In this document: one piece after another, positions 7,945 to 16,466 of the stretch
How positions within the stretch are numbered: position 1 is the stretch's first letter
Layout of the letters: each line of letters begins with the position of its first letter
Assembly: GCA_041671745.1 (NCBI GenBank)
Contig: JBAZBC010000001.1
Span: 62,001-126,000, forward strand
Direction: 5' to 3'
Length of the DNA stretch: 64,000 nucleotides
Origin: Rariglobus sp041671745
Lineage (GTDB): Bacteria; Verrucomicrobiota; Verrucomicrobiia; Opitutales; Opitutaceae
Notes under the pieces: model-generated
Databases searched by the model: none
What the model saw: the letters and a program-made list of their open reading frames with translations, nothing else
What the model was told of the DNA's origin: nothing
Position numbers and translations under genes: made by a program

Positions 7945-9009
7945 ATGTCCAAACCCACAGCCTATAAAGTCAAAGCCTACTCAACCACCGGAGCCACTGC
8001 TCCGCTCGCCGCCGGCACGATCCCGCGCCGCGAACCGACCGACCGCGATGTGCAGATCGAGATCCTCTTCTGCGGTGTCTGCCACTCCGACCTTCATTTC
8101 GCCCGCAACGAGTGGCACTTCACCCAATATCCCGCCGTTCCCGGCCACGAGATCGTCGGTCGTGTCATCAAGGTTGGACCCAAGGTCACCAAGTTCAAAC
8201 CGGGCGACCTCGCCGGCGTCGGTTGCCTGGTGGACGCGGACCTGTCCTGCCCGCATTGCAAAAAAGGCCTCGAACAATTCTCGCCCACGTCGGTGATGAC
8301 CTATGGTTCGACCGACCCACACCTCGGTCTTCCGACCTACGGCGGCTACTCCGAAGCCATCGTGGTGGACGAGCATTTCGTCCTGCACGTTCCCTCAAAT
8401 CTCAACCTCGCCGCCGCCGCGCCGCTGCTATGCGCGGGCATCACCACCTATTCGCCCATGCGCCACTGGAAAGTCGGCCCGGGCAAGAAGGTCGGCGTCG
8501 TCGGGCTTGGCGGACTCGGCCACATGGGCGTGAAGTTTGCCCGAGCGTTTGGCGCGCATGTGGTCGTCTTCACCACCTCCGAAAGCAAGAAGGCCGATGC
8601 CCTCCGACTCGGAGCGCACGAGGTCGTGGTCTCGCGCAACGCCGACGAAATGGCGAAGCATGCGGGCACGTTCGACTTCATCCTCGATTGCGTGTCGGCG
8701 GACCACGATATCAACGCCTATCTCGGCATGCTCGCCATCGACGGTAACATCACGCTTGTCGGCGCGCCCGAGAAGCCGCTGCCCGTCGCGGCTTTCGGCC
8801 TGATCATGGGCCGCAAGAGCCTGTCCGGCTCGCTTATCGGCGGCATTGCGGAGACGCAGGAGATGCTCGATTTCTGCGGCGAGCACAACATCACCTGCGA
8901 CATCGAGATGATTCGCATGGACCAGATCAACGAAGCCTACGAACGTATGCTGAAGAGCGACGTGAAATACCGCTTCGTGATTGACATGGCCTCGCTCAAG
9001 AACGGGTAA
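7945..9009 (+). CDS. Zinc-dependent NAD(P) alcohol dehydrogenase (YahK/CAD-like)
   Basis: A 354-residue medium-chain dehydrogenase/reductase that interconverts alcohols and aldehydes. The ATG at 7945 begins MSKPTAYKVKAYS. Catalytic zinc ligands are visible: Cys46 in CGVCHSD and His68-Glu69 in VPGHE, with a further Cys in LLCAGITTYSP. The NAD(P) loop is VGLGGLGHMGVKFA. The structural zinc lobe is unusual: aligned with YahK/cinnamyl-alcohol dehydrogenase relatives, the four Cys positions read Asp99, Cys102, Cys105 and Ser113, so two of four ligands are lost. It follows the cupin gene in the same direction and ends at a strong hairpin. Confidence 0.9.
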   Translation: MSKPTAYKVKAYSTTGATAPLAAGTIPRREPTDRDVQIEILFCGVCHSDLHFARNEWHFTQYPAVPGHEIVGRVIKVGPKVTKFKPGDLAGVGCLVDADLSCPHCKKGLEQFSPTSVMTYGSTDPHLGLPTYGGYSEAIVVDEHFVLHVPSNLNLAAAAPLLCAGITTYSPMRHWKVGPGKKVGVVGLGGLGHMGVKFARAFGAHVVVFTTSESKKADALRLGAHEVVVSRNADEMAKHAGTFDFILDCVSADHDINAYLGMLAIDGNITLVGAPEKPLPVAAFGLIMGRKSLSGSLIGGIAETQEMLDFCGEHNITCDIEMIRMDQINEAYERMLKSDVKYRFVIDMASLKNG

Positions 9010-9031
9010 GGAACTGAAGCCGGAGTAATGC

Positions 9032-9063
9032 AGTCCGGGGGGAGTTTTCCATCACCCCGGACT
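9032..9063. terminator. Bidirectional hairpin between convergent genes
   Basis: Perfect 9-bp arms AGTCCGGGG (9032-9040) and CCCCGGACT (9055-9063) around a 14-base loop, lying between the ends of the convergent alcohol dehydrogenase (+) and lyase (-) genes. A T-containing stretch (CCTCCTTTT) follows on the + strand. A factor-independent terminator is the simplest reading. Confidence 0.65.
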
Positions 9064-9083
9064 TCCTCCTTTTGGCATGGTGG

Positions 9084-10013
9084 TCAGGCGACCACGGATT
9101 GGGATGCATCCGCGAAGTCGAAGAAGCCGACGCGGTTCAGTTTGTCGTGCAGGTCGGCGAGCTGGGCGGCAGAGGGTGGGGCGAGGGGCATGCGCACGGG
9201 GCCGCAGTCCACGCCGAGCCATGCCATGAGGGCCTTGGACGCGGCGAGATGGGTGACGCCGATGCCGTTGCACGCGGCGATCATCGAGATGGACTTGTCT
9301 TGGAGGGTTCGGGCTTGCGTGCGGTCGCCTGCGGCGAGGGCGGCGAGCAGGCGCAGGTAGAGCGGCGAGGCATAATTGTAGGTGCTGCCGACGGCGCCGC
9401 GTGAGCCGGCTTCCGTGCCTTCGAGGAGCATTTCGTCGCGGCCGAAGAGGAGGTCAAAACGGTGGTTGTCGTGGCGCAGGCAGGCGGAAAAGTCGGGCAG
9501 GTCCTCGTGGGTGTATTTCACACCGGCGAGATTGGGGATGCGGTCGGCGGCGGATTTCAACACGTCGAGCACGGGCATGGAGACGCCGGTCATCGAGGGG
9601 ATGTGGTAATAGTAGAACGGCAGCGTGGGAGCGGCGGAGGCGACGGCGGCGCACCAGTCGGCGAGTTCGGCGGGGTTGCGGGGTTTGAAGAAGAACGGGG
9701 CGAGCGCGGCGAAGGCGGCCGCGCCGTGTTTCGCTGCATGGGCGGACAGCCGGCGGGCGTCGGGCAACGCGGTGTGGCCGACGTGGACGATCACGGGGAG
9801 TTCGTTCGCGCGTATCCATGCTTCGGCGACAGATTCGCGCTCCTCGATGGAGAGCGACGCTCCTTCGCCGGTGGTGCCGCAGACGAAGACGGCGGAGACG
9901 CCGCGTTGCTTGAGGAAGCGGGCGTAGGCGGGGATGGCCGCGAGATTGACGGAGCCGTCGATGTTGAACGGCGTGAACGGTGCGGCGACGAGGCCGGTGA
10001 AGCGGGAGGGCAT
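9084..10013 (-). CDS. nanA: N-acetylneuraminate lyase (DHDPS/NAL superfamily)
   Basis: A 309-residue TIM-barrel class I aldolase predicted to cleave N-acetylneuraminate to pyruvate and N-acetylmannosamine in the cytoplasm. The ATG at 10013 (MPSRFTGLVAAPFTPF) gives the standard length. Catalytic features fit NanA: GTTGEG near residue 46, YYYHIP with Tyr136, and GVKYTHEDL with Schiff-base Lys166, positions close to Tyr137/Lys165 of the E. coli enzyme. It is the last gene of the leftward locus A operon, 10 bp after the sialidase stop, which supports the sialic acid assignment over dihydrodipicolinate synthase. Confidence 0.85.
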   Translation of the reverse strand: MPSRFTGLVAAPFTPFNIDGSVNLAAIPAYARFLKQRGVSAVFVCGTTGEGASLSIEERESVAEAWIRANELPVIVHVGHTALPDARRLSAHAAKHGAAAFAALAPFFFKPRNPAELADWCAAVASAAPTLPFYYYHIPSMTGVSMPVLDVLKSAADRIPNLAGVKYTHEDLPDFSACLRHDNHRFDLLFGRDEMLLEGTEAGSRGAVGSTYNYASPLYLRLLAALAAGDRTQARTLQDKSISMIAACNGIGVTHLAASKALMAWLGVDCGPVRMPLAPPSAAQLADLHDKLNRVGFFDFADASQSVVA

Positions 10014-10023
10014 GGGAAATTTT

Positions 10024-11163
10024 TCAGACTGCGTGAGTGAAGGCCACGGACAGGGGGTTCGCGGTTTGACCGGTGAGCCAGGAGGTGCTGATGCGGGCAA
10101 AGCAGATGGCGCGGTTGACCCACATGGAATTGTTCACTCCGCCTTTTTCGTAGAGGACGTAGATCGTCTCGCCGCCGTCGTGGGCGAGGTCGCAGTAGCC
10201 GGCGATGCCCGGATCGATCACGCGCGAGACCGGCCAGGTCGTGCCGTCGTCGTAGCTCATCTTGAGCGTGAGGTGGGTGCGGTCCTTGTTGCCGTTCCAG
10301 GACGGGCCGAACTTGCCGGTGTAGATGTCGTTGTCGGGATTGCAGAAGAGGATGCGTCCGGGAGTTTCGGCGACGGGGTCGGCGAAATTGAGGCGGAGCA
10401 TGTTAGCCATGCAGATCGGTTCCTTGAGGACGCGGTCGAGGACGGGGGCGGACCAAGTTTTTCCGCCATCGGCGCTGCGGGCGGTGGCGCGACGGTGGGC
10501 GCGATCCTCGGTGCGGATGTTGAAGAGCACGGAGCCGTCCTCGAGCTCGACGCCGGTGGTCTCGTTCATGTTGGGAAGTTTCGGCGGGACGATGCCGCCG
10601 CGCTGCCAGGTGCGTCCGTGGTCGTCGCTGTATATGGAGGCGGCGACCGAGGGGCGGTGGTGTTTGCCGCCGTTGCTCAGCCAGACGGGAACGACGATGC
10701 GACCGTTGCGCAGGACGACGCCGTGGCCGGGGCCGGCGGCGATGACGTTCCAGAGATACTCGGATTGAAACGCCTGGAAGACGGCGGTGATGTCCTTCGG
10801 CTGGCTGAAGGTGCGTCCGTGGTCCTTGCTGGTGGCGTGGAGGGCGAAGGCGTAGTTGATGAAGAAGAGCAGATGAACGGTGCCCTCGACGTCCACGATG
10901 AGGTTGGTGTTGTGCGCGGGGAGCGCGCCGCCGTCGGCGAGTTTCACGACCGGTTCCCAGGTGGAGCCGCCGTCCTCGCTGCGACGCATCAGGATGTCGA
11001 TGTCGCCCCAGTCGCCGGCGTCACCCATGCGGGCTTCCCAGGCGGCAAGGAGGGTGCCGTCGGCGGCACGGGTGAGCACGGGGATGCGATTGGTGAAGTA
11101 GCCTTGTTCGCCGGTTTGAAAAAGGTCGATGGATTCGAAGCCGGGCTGAGCGTTGGTGTTCAT
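10024..11163 (-). CDS. Sialidase-like BNR-repeat glycosidase (GH33-type)
   Basis: A 379-residue six-bladed beta-propeller. Five Asp-box repeats (S-x-D-x-G-x-T-W type) can be read: SEDGGSTW, SKDHGRTF, YSDDHGRTW, SADGGKTW and SYDDGTTW. The N-terminal NRIPVL segment corresponds to the (F/Y)RIP motif carrying an Arg of the sialidase arginine triad. Expected role: release of terminal sialic acid. There is no signal peptide, so the enzyme as called is cytoplasmic and may act on imported sialosides, or it may hydrolyse a different substrate. It sits between an AGE-like gene and nanA with gaps of 19 and 10 bp, a coherent sialic acid operon. Confidence 0.82.
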   Translation of the reverse strand: MNTNAQPGFESIDLFQTGEQGYFTNRIPVLTRAADGTLLAAWEARMGDAGDWGDIDILMRRSEDGGSTWEPVVKLADGGALPAHNTNLIVDVEGTVHLLFFINYAFALHATSKDHGRTFSQPKDITAVFQAFQSEYLWNVIAAGPGHGVVLRNGRIVVPVWLSNGGKHHRPSVAASIYSDDHGRTWQRGGIVPPKLPNMNETTGVELEDGSVLFNIRTEDRAHRRATARSADGGKTWSAPVLDRVLKEPICMANMLRLNFADPVAETPGRILFCNPDNDIYTGKFGPSWNGNKDRTHLTLKMSYDDGTTWPVSRVIDPGIAGYCDLAHDGGETIYVLYEKGGVNNSMWVNRAICFARISTSWLTGQTANPLSVAFTHAV

Positions 11164-11182
11164 GAGGACGGATGCGGGAAAA

Positions 11183-12409
11183 TCAGGGAGAGGTTTTCTC
11201 GATGAGGAGAAGCGAGCGGATCGCGTGGAAGCCGGTCTGAAGTTCGTGGCTGGCGGTGCCGTGGGGAAGTTCGCGGCCGTCGGCGTCGGTCAAGGTCCGC
11301 CAGAGGGCGGAGTTTTGCGGCGGGAGGGTGTGGGCGAAGGTCCAGGCGCTGACGCGGTGAAAACCATCGAGGTAGTCGGCGTTGCCGGTGAGGGCGTGCA
11401 GGCGCCAGAGGGCGGCGGCGGTCTCGGCTTGCGGCCACCACCAGATGCGACGGTCCGTGGCGGCGCCTTTCATCGGGCCGCGAAAATAGACGGCGCCGTC
11501 GGGACTGATGCCGTCGCGCAGGAGTCCGCGGGCGATGGATTCGAGCATCGTTTTTTCGCCATCGAGAAGTCCGCCGGAGGAGGTGGTGGCATCGAGCAGG
11601 TAGGTGATGATCTCGGCGTTTTGTCCGTAGAGGGTCTGGTTGTCGGCGGGAGGGGAGAAGTCGGCTTCCTTCCAGTCGCGGGTGAGCGCCCAGCGGGCGT
11701 GGCCGGACTCGGCGGAGACAAAGCGCGGGATGAGCGGGCGCACCTCGTCGAAGCGGCGGACGAGAAGTTCGTCGGCGGGGGCGGCGCTGCGCAGGCGGGC
11801 GAGCGCCAGCAGCATGTGGAGTTGGACGGCGGCGTATTTGCGGCCGCCGTGCTCCTGGCGATCCATGGAGGCACCGGAGGCAGAGTAAGTCAGGTAATAG
11901 CCTGCGTGTTGTTCGTCGTGGGCGAGGCGGTCGATGCGGGCAAAGGTTTGCCGGGCGAGTTGCAGCGGCGCGGGGTCGCCGGTGCGGGCGTGGATGTCCG
12001 CCAGCAAGTAAACGGCCCACGCCTGATCCTGCATGGACAGGATGGCGGCGTCTTGGGGGGAACGCACGGAGCGGGCGAGCGCGTTCCAGTCGCCGGTGGC
12101 GGTGTCCTGAAACTGCTCGACGAGCGAGGCGAGGCGTTGAGCGAAATTTTTGCGGAGTGCTCGTTGAGCGACGGAATCGGTTTCGCGGGCGATGCCGACC
12201 GAGGCGACGTAGAGCAGGCGCAGTTGCGGCATGAAGTAGCGCGTCCGCGGATCGTCGGCGCGGGAGGTGTTTGCCGTGCTCTGCGCCTGCCAGTAAGGCA
12301 GGACATCCCGCGAGAGATGTTCGCTCCAACGTTGCTGCCAGGCATCGGCCGCCGACGCGGCGACCGATGTCATGAGGAACAGCAAGGTGGAGAGGAGTCG
12401 GGAACGCAT
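11183..12409 (-). CDS. Exported AGE-fold protein (N-acylglucosamine 2-epimerase family)
   Basis: A 408-residue (alpha/alpha)6-barrel protein with a cleavable signal peptide (MRSRLLSTLLFLMTSVAASA before ADAW). Family features: QDQAWAVYLLADIHARTGDP, LYGQNAEIITYLLDA, IWWWPQAETAAALWRLHALTG and the late GFHAIRSLL with a His in the position of a catalytic His of AGE enzymes. In a sialic acid operon the expected activity would be N-acetylmannosamine to N-acetylglucosamine epimerisation, but that step is cytoplasmic while this protein is exported. It may therefore act on a released sugar or oligosaccharide outside. Gap of 15 bp to the upstream glycosidase gene. Confidence 0.75.
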   Translation of the reverse strand: MRSRLLSTLLFLMTSVAASAADAWQQRWSEHLSRDVLPYWQAQSTANTSRADDPRTRYFMPQLRLLYVASVGIARETDSVAQRALRKNFAQRLASLVEQFQDTATGDWNALARSVRSPQDAAILSMQDQAWAVYLLADIHARTGDPAPLQLARQTFARIDRLAHDEQHAGYYLTYSASGASMDRQEHGGRKYAAVQLHMLLALARLRSAAPADELLVRRFDEVRPLIPRFVSAESGHARWALTRDWKEADFSPPADNQTLYGQNAEIITYLLDATTSSGGLLDGEKTMLESIARGLLRDGISPDGAVYFRGPMKGAATDRRIWWWPQAETAAALWRLHALTGNADYLDGFHRVSAWTFAHTLPPQNSALWRTLTDADGRELPHGTASHELQTGFHAIRSLLLIEKTSP

Positions 12410-12424
12410 GGCGGACAGCAGTGT

Positions 12425-15400
12425 TTACGGTGTCGCGGAACGCAGCACGGGTTGGCGGACGTCCATCTTGTAGTTCACCCAGCCGTGGATCTTGCCTTCG
12501 AGGATGAGGGAGAGCACGACGCGTTGGCCGGCGAACTTGGAGAGATCGACGGTGAACGGCGCGGGGTCCTTGCCCATGGGGACGGCGAGGGACTGGAGCA
12601 CCTCGTCGTTGACCGCGAGTTTGGCGCGCAATGGACCGACGCCGCCCGAACCGACGGTTTGCAGCACTTGCGAGGAGAAGACCAGCGGTTGGTCCGGCAG
12701 GGCGAGTTGCCAGTCGATCACGGCCTTGGTGCGGACCGGCAGTGTGACGACAAAGCCCGAGGCATCGGCATCCACGGAGGAACGGAGTTTGCCCTCCTGC
12801 AAAGCGCCGTCCCAGAGGTCGAGTAGCGTGACGGTTTTTTGTAGGGCGGCGAGATCCTGGCCGGCGGTGATGGAGAGCGCGTCGTGTTTGCCCAGCAGGG
12901 CGAAATGCGCGGAGGGCGGGAGCGGGAGGAGGGTTTCTTTGTCCGTGGTTTTGACGGTGACGGAAGCGGTCGAAGTGGTTGCGGAGGTCCAACCGGCGGG
13001 AGCACCCGCAACGGCCAGCGAGCCGCCGCCGGTGCCGTCGAGCGTGACGATGCGGGGCGCGTAACACACACCGCGATCCTCGGTGGCGTCGTGCGCGGGG
13101 CCGGAATTTCCGGTCAGTTCGAGGCGGACTTGGAGGCCGGAAAATGCCGAGAGATCCAGGTTGAGCGGCACGCGGGTGTCGTCCTTGGCCTGCGCGGTTT
13201 GGGAGATGGTTTTGGCACCGTCGGAGGCGGTGACGGTGAAGACCATGCCGTCGGATTTTTTGGTGCGCACGGCGCGGCCGTCCATGGCGACGGACGAGAG
13301 GAACCACGGGTGGCCTGCGGCGGGCACCGTGACGGTGTAGGTGGCGTAAACCTCGCCGAGTCCTTTGGCGGTGTTGGCGGCGGTGCTTTCAAGGTCGGTG
13401 CTCAGCTCGCCTTGCGCGGGCGGGGTCATGGAGAGCACGCCGCTGGAACCGCGAAGAAGGGCGCCGTGTTTGTCGGCGACCACGCCTTGTCCGGCGAGAT
13501 TTTGGCCATCGAACAGACGCACGCCCGACGCGGCGGACGGCAGCAGGTCGATGAGATCGGCGACGGTTTTTTCCTGCTGGCGGAAGGTGACGAAGAGGAA
13601 GTCGTCGGTCAGGCGGGCGCGGTCGGGCGCGAAGCCGGCGGGCACGGCGGTGATATGCGTGCGAGTCTGGTCGCGCGGCTCGGGATGGTAGGCGTAGAAC
13701 TGGTCGGGTTTGAGGCCGAAGATCTGCTTGTCGTTGTAGAGGAGCCAGCCGTCGATCGTGCCGGGCAGGTCGGTCGAAGAAATGTCCACAAGCGTGCGGC
13801 TGATCTCGGTGCCGCCCATCTTGAACGAACGGTCCTTCATCCAGGCGACCTGGCGACCGTCGTCGGTGAGGAACGGATACGCCATGTCGGCGGGCCAGGT
13901 GGAATCGAGATCGGGGTCGAGGTGATGCTGCTGGAAGAATTTAGCCTCGGTGAGCAGCTGACGCAGAAAGCCCGCAGGGTTTTGAACGGTGATCGGCGAG
14001 ATCTCCCACTCGTGGCGGATCGTCGGATAGATTCCCCAGTTGATGTAGTTCTCGCGCCAGCCGGCATAGACCTGCGGCTTTTCATGGGGAAAGGGCAGGC
14101 CGAGCCAGCCGTAGTGGCGGACGTAGGGGGAGAAGAGGTAGGAACTGATCGGGTGCGAGACGCTCAGGGCGGCGCGATCAATGGTTCCGCCCATGACGCT
14201 CCACACGTGGCGTTGGGCGAAATCCATGCTGCGGTAGGTGAGCTCGTTGAGGCCTTCGCCACCGAAGGCGACGCCGGGCAGGGCCGTGCGCATTTCCTCA
14301 AAATAACGAAGCAAGCCCTCGTTGAAGGTGAGGCCGTCGATGCGGCCATTCATATCGTTGTGCGAATGAAAATTCTGGTCGAAGTGGATGGCGTCGGTGC
14401 CGGAGAGCTCGACGAGTTTCTTCATGCGGCCGACGAATTCCTCGCGCCACCGGGCGCTCGCGGGGCTGATGTAGTTGAGGTAGAGAGGCGGCTTCTGATT
14501 GAGGTTTTGATAACGCATGGGCACGCCCTGGTCGTTGCGCACCTGATACGGCGCGAGCTCCTGCATCAGCGGATTCTCGGGCGTGACGCCCCAGAAGTTG
14601 ACGTGGAGCATGACGTGGAAACCGAGCTCGTGGGCGCGCTTGATGAACGGCAGCGCCTCTTTGTTGAACTGGTCGTAGTTGGGCGTGTCGCGGTCGAACT
14701 GCTGTTTGCGCCACTGGCTGAGATAAATGAGCGTCTGCTTGGGGTCCAACTGGCGCGCGTATTCATCCAGGAGGGCCGTGTCCATGCGGAGAATGGTGAG
14801 AAACACGCGCATGTCCTTTACCCATTCCGGATTTCGCCGGTCGAGCGGCTTGACGTGGAAACTTGACTCGGCCCAGTCGCGGTAGCGGCGGGCGGGGACG
14901 CGCCAGTCGCCCTCGTAGGTGTTGATGCGCCAGCGGCGTGCCTCGAGGCGGGTGTGCGGGGTGAAGGGGGCTTCGTTGATGGTGCGGCAGGTGATTTTCC
15001 AGCCGAGGTCGGTGCGTTCGATGGAGATGGATTTGAAGCGGGCTTGGGTGTCGTCGCCCCAGAGATAGAAGCCGTGGCCGGCGCCTTCGATGACGAGCAA
15101 CTGAGCGTCCCAGCTCATCGGGTAGGTGTAGTTTTTACTTTTGAAGGGACTGTTGCGCGTGAAGGTGTCGCCGCCGCCGCCGGGGACGATGATGTTATAC
15201 TCGAGGGGAATGTAGCCGATGGTCCACTCGGCCCACTCGAGGCCGGGCGTGGCGGTTTCGGCGTTTTGAACGACGACGAGGTCGCCGCTGGCCTTGTCCA
15301 CCTCCAGGGCGAGGTTGATTTTTGCGTCCTTCGCCGACTTTCCGTTCAGGCGCGCGGACATCGCGACCGGATAGGTCTGGCCGTCCGGCGAAACGAGCGT

Positions 15401-15583
15401 GCGGCCGGCGCGGTCGCGCAGGTTGTTCAGCATGCCTTGCTGGAACCGGGCTTCCCACTGCGGGCCTTTGAGCTCGACGTTGTCGGCGGCCGGTTGGGCG
15501 AAACCGGGGGCAAGCGACAGGGCCAGTGCAAGCGTTGCGCCTGCCATCAGGCGCGGGAGGGACGGGAAGAAAATGAAGGACAT
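12425..15583 (-). CDS. Large exported glycosidase-like protein (DUF6259-type)
   Basis: A 1052-residue protein with a signal peptide ending near residue 29 (SLAPGFA before QPAAD). Residues about 30-230 form a beta-rich region, residues about 230-560 a TIM-barrel-like region (PKQTLIYLSQW, HELGFHVMLHVNFWGV, TDAIHFDQNFHSHND, GVAFGGEGLNELTY), and the rest beta-sandwich modules resembling NPCBM/CBM folds (STDLESTAANTAKG, GVCYAPRIVTLDG). The Asp in IHFDQN is a plausible catalytic residue. I associate this plan with DUF6259-containing glycosidases of unknown specificity; exact CAZy family not assigned. Located in the sialic acid operon, it probably trims the same glycan. Confidence 0.7.
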   Translation of the reverse strand: MSFIFFPSLPRLMAGATLALALSLAPGFAQPAADNVELKGPQWEARFQQGMLNNLRDRAGRTLVSPDGQTYPVAMSARLNGKSAKDAKINLALEVDKASGDLVVVQNAETATPGLEWAEWTIGYIPLEYNIIVPGGGGDTFTRNSPFKSKNYTYPMSWDAQLLVIEGAGHGFYLWGDDTQARFKSISIERTDLGWKITCRTINEAPFTPHTRLEARRWRINTYEGDWRVPARRYRDWAESSFHVKPLDRRNPEWVKDMRVFLTILRMDTALLDEYARQLDPKQTLIYLSQWRKQQFDRDTPNYDQFNKEALPFIKRAHELGFHVMLHVNFWGVTPENPLMQELAPYQVRNDQGVPMRYQNLNQKPPLYLNYISPASARWREEFVGRMKKLVELSGTDAIHFDQNFHSHNDMNGRIDGLTFNEGLLRYFEEMRTALPGVAFGGEGLNELTYRSMDFAQRHVWSVMGGTIDRAALSVSHPISSYLFSPYVRHYGWLGLPFPHEKPQVYAGWRENYINWGIYPTIRHEWEISPITVQNPAGFLRQLLTEAKFFQQHHLDPDLDSTWPADMAYPFLTDDGRQVAWMKDRSFKMGGTEISRTLVDISSTDLPGTIDGWLLYNDKQIFGLKPDQFYAYHPEPRDQTRTHITAVPAGFAPDRARLTDDFLFVTFRQQEKTVADLIDLLPSAASGVRLFDGQNLAGQGVVADKHGALLRGSSGVLSMTPPAQGELSTDLESTAANTAKGLGEVYATYTVTVPAAGHPWFLSSVAMDGRAVRTKKSDGMVFTVTASDGAKTISQTAQAKDDTRVPLNLDLSAFSGLQVRLELTGNSGPAHDATEDRGVCYAPRIVTLDGTGGGSLAVAGAPAGWTSATTSTASVTVKTTDKETLLPLPPSAHFALLGKHDALSITAGQDLAALQKTVTLLDLWDGALQEGKLRSSVDADASGFVVTLPVRTKAVIDWQLALPDQPLVFSSQVLQTVGSGGVGPLRAKLAVNDEVLQSLAVPMGKDPAPFTVDLSKFAGQRVVLSLILEGKIHGWVNYKMDVRQPVLRSATP

Positions 15584-15589
15584 CAGGGA

Positions 15590-16432
15590 TCAGTTCTGGC
15601 GACGGCGACGGACGACCGAGGCGCACAGCAAAGCACCCACACCGGCGAGGACGGCGGCGGAGGAAGGCTCGGGGATGGCGGAGGTCCACAGAAGCTGGTT
15701 GCCGGTGAGGTAGGCATCGGAGATGCGAATCTCATTGATGAGGCTGCCGTTGGAGAGGCGGGTTGACAGGTCGCTGGCGCGGGCGCCGAGGAAGGTCGCG
15801 GAGGTCGAAGTCAGAGCTCCGGAGCGAGCGTTGGAGGCGAAGCCGGTGGCAAGAAGCGCGTCGGTGGAATACAGGGATACGGTCAGCTGATCCGACGTGT
15901 TACGGGAGGCGGCAAAGTAATACCACGTGCCGGTGGACAGCGTTTGCGAGGCCGTGACGGAAAAGGTGGAGGTGCCTCCCTCGGGGTTGATCGAAAAGGT
16001 GAGGCCTGCGCCGGCCGCCGCGGTTTCCACGGCAAACCAACCGCTGGTGGTGACGTTGGTGGTCGTCCGGTTGCTGATGATGGTTTGCGCGTTGGTGATG
16101 CTGTTCAGATTGAACCAGCCCTCGATCGTGAAGGCCTGGCTCGTGCCGAAGTTCAACTCGGGAACGACGGCGGCCGAGGACAGGTAGTTGTTGCCCGAGA
16201 AGGAGGCCGAAACGGCGGTGCCGGAGTTGGGCGTATTGGCCGTGACGGTGGCGTTGCCGCCCGTGGTGGCATTTGCATTCAGCGTGATGGTGTTGCTCGT
16301 GACGCTGGTGATGGTTTGACCGGCGGTGTAGGAGTCGAAGGTCCAGTCAACGAGGGTGGCGGCGGGCAGCGAGGTGACGAAAAGCGCCGAGGCGAGCAGG
16401 GCGATGCGGAGGATTTGGGGGGAGGCGTTCAT
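15590..16432 (-). CDS. LamG-domain protein with PEP-CTERM sorting signal
   Basis: A 280-residue exported protein. Signal peptide to about residue 24 (LFVTSLPAA), then a concanavalin-type LamG domain: LVDWTFDSYTAGQTI, AFTIEGWFNLNSI, GTWYYFAASRN, FLGARASDLSTR and INEIRISDAYLTG. The C-terminus is a complete PEP-CTERM tail: IPEPSS, a hydrophobic helix and basic RRRRQN, the target of an exosortase (not present in this window). Probably a surface-attached glycan-binding protein. It overlaps the end of the operon's LamG/pseudopilin group, 6 bp before the glycosidase gene. Confidence 0.85.
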   Translation of the reverse strand: MNASPQILRIALLASALFVTSLPAATLVDWTFDSYTAGQTITSVTSNTITLNANATTGGNATVTANTPNSGTAVSASFSGNNYLSSAAVVPELNFGTSQAFTIEGWFNLNSITNAQTIISNRTTTNVTTSGWFAVETAAAGAGLTFSINPEGGTSTFSVTASQTLSTGTWYYFAASRNTSDQLTVSLYSTDALLATGFASNARSGALTSTSATFLGARASDLSTRLSNGSLINEIRISDAYLTGNQLLWTSAIPEPSSAAVLAGVGALLCASVVRRRRQN

Positions 16433-16466
16433 GATGGGCGGGGATCGCGAGGGACGGTTGCGGGGT

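Noticed and set aside
11160..13307. Leftward 715-codon Arg/Pro-rich frame
   Set aside because: Same strand as the real genes but shifted frame; low-complexity RRPPH-type translation and it spans two real genes.
11153..14866. Large rightward frames (557 and 660 codons) opposite locus A enzymes
   Set aside because: Antisense shadows of AGE-like and glycosidase genes that have signal peptides and recognisable domains on the - strand.
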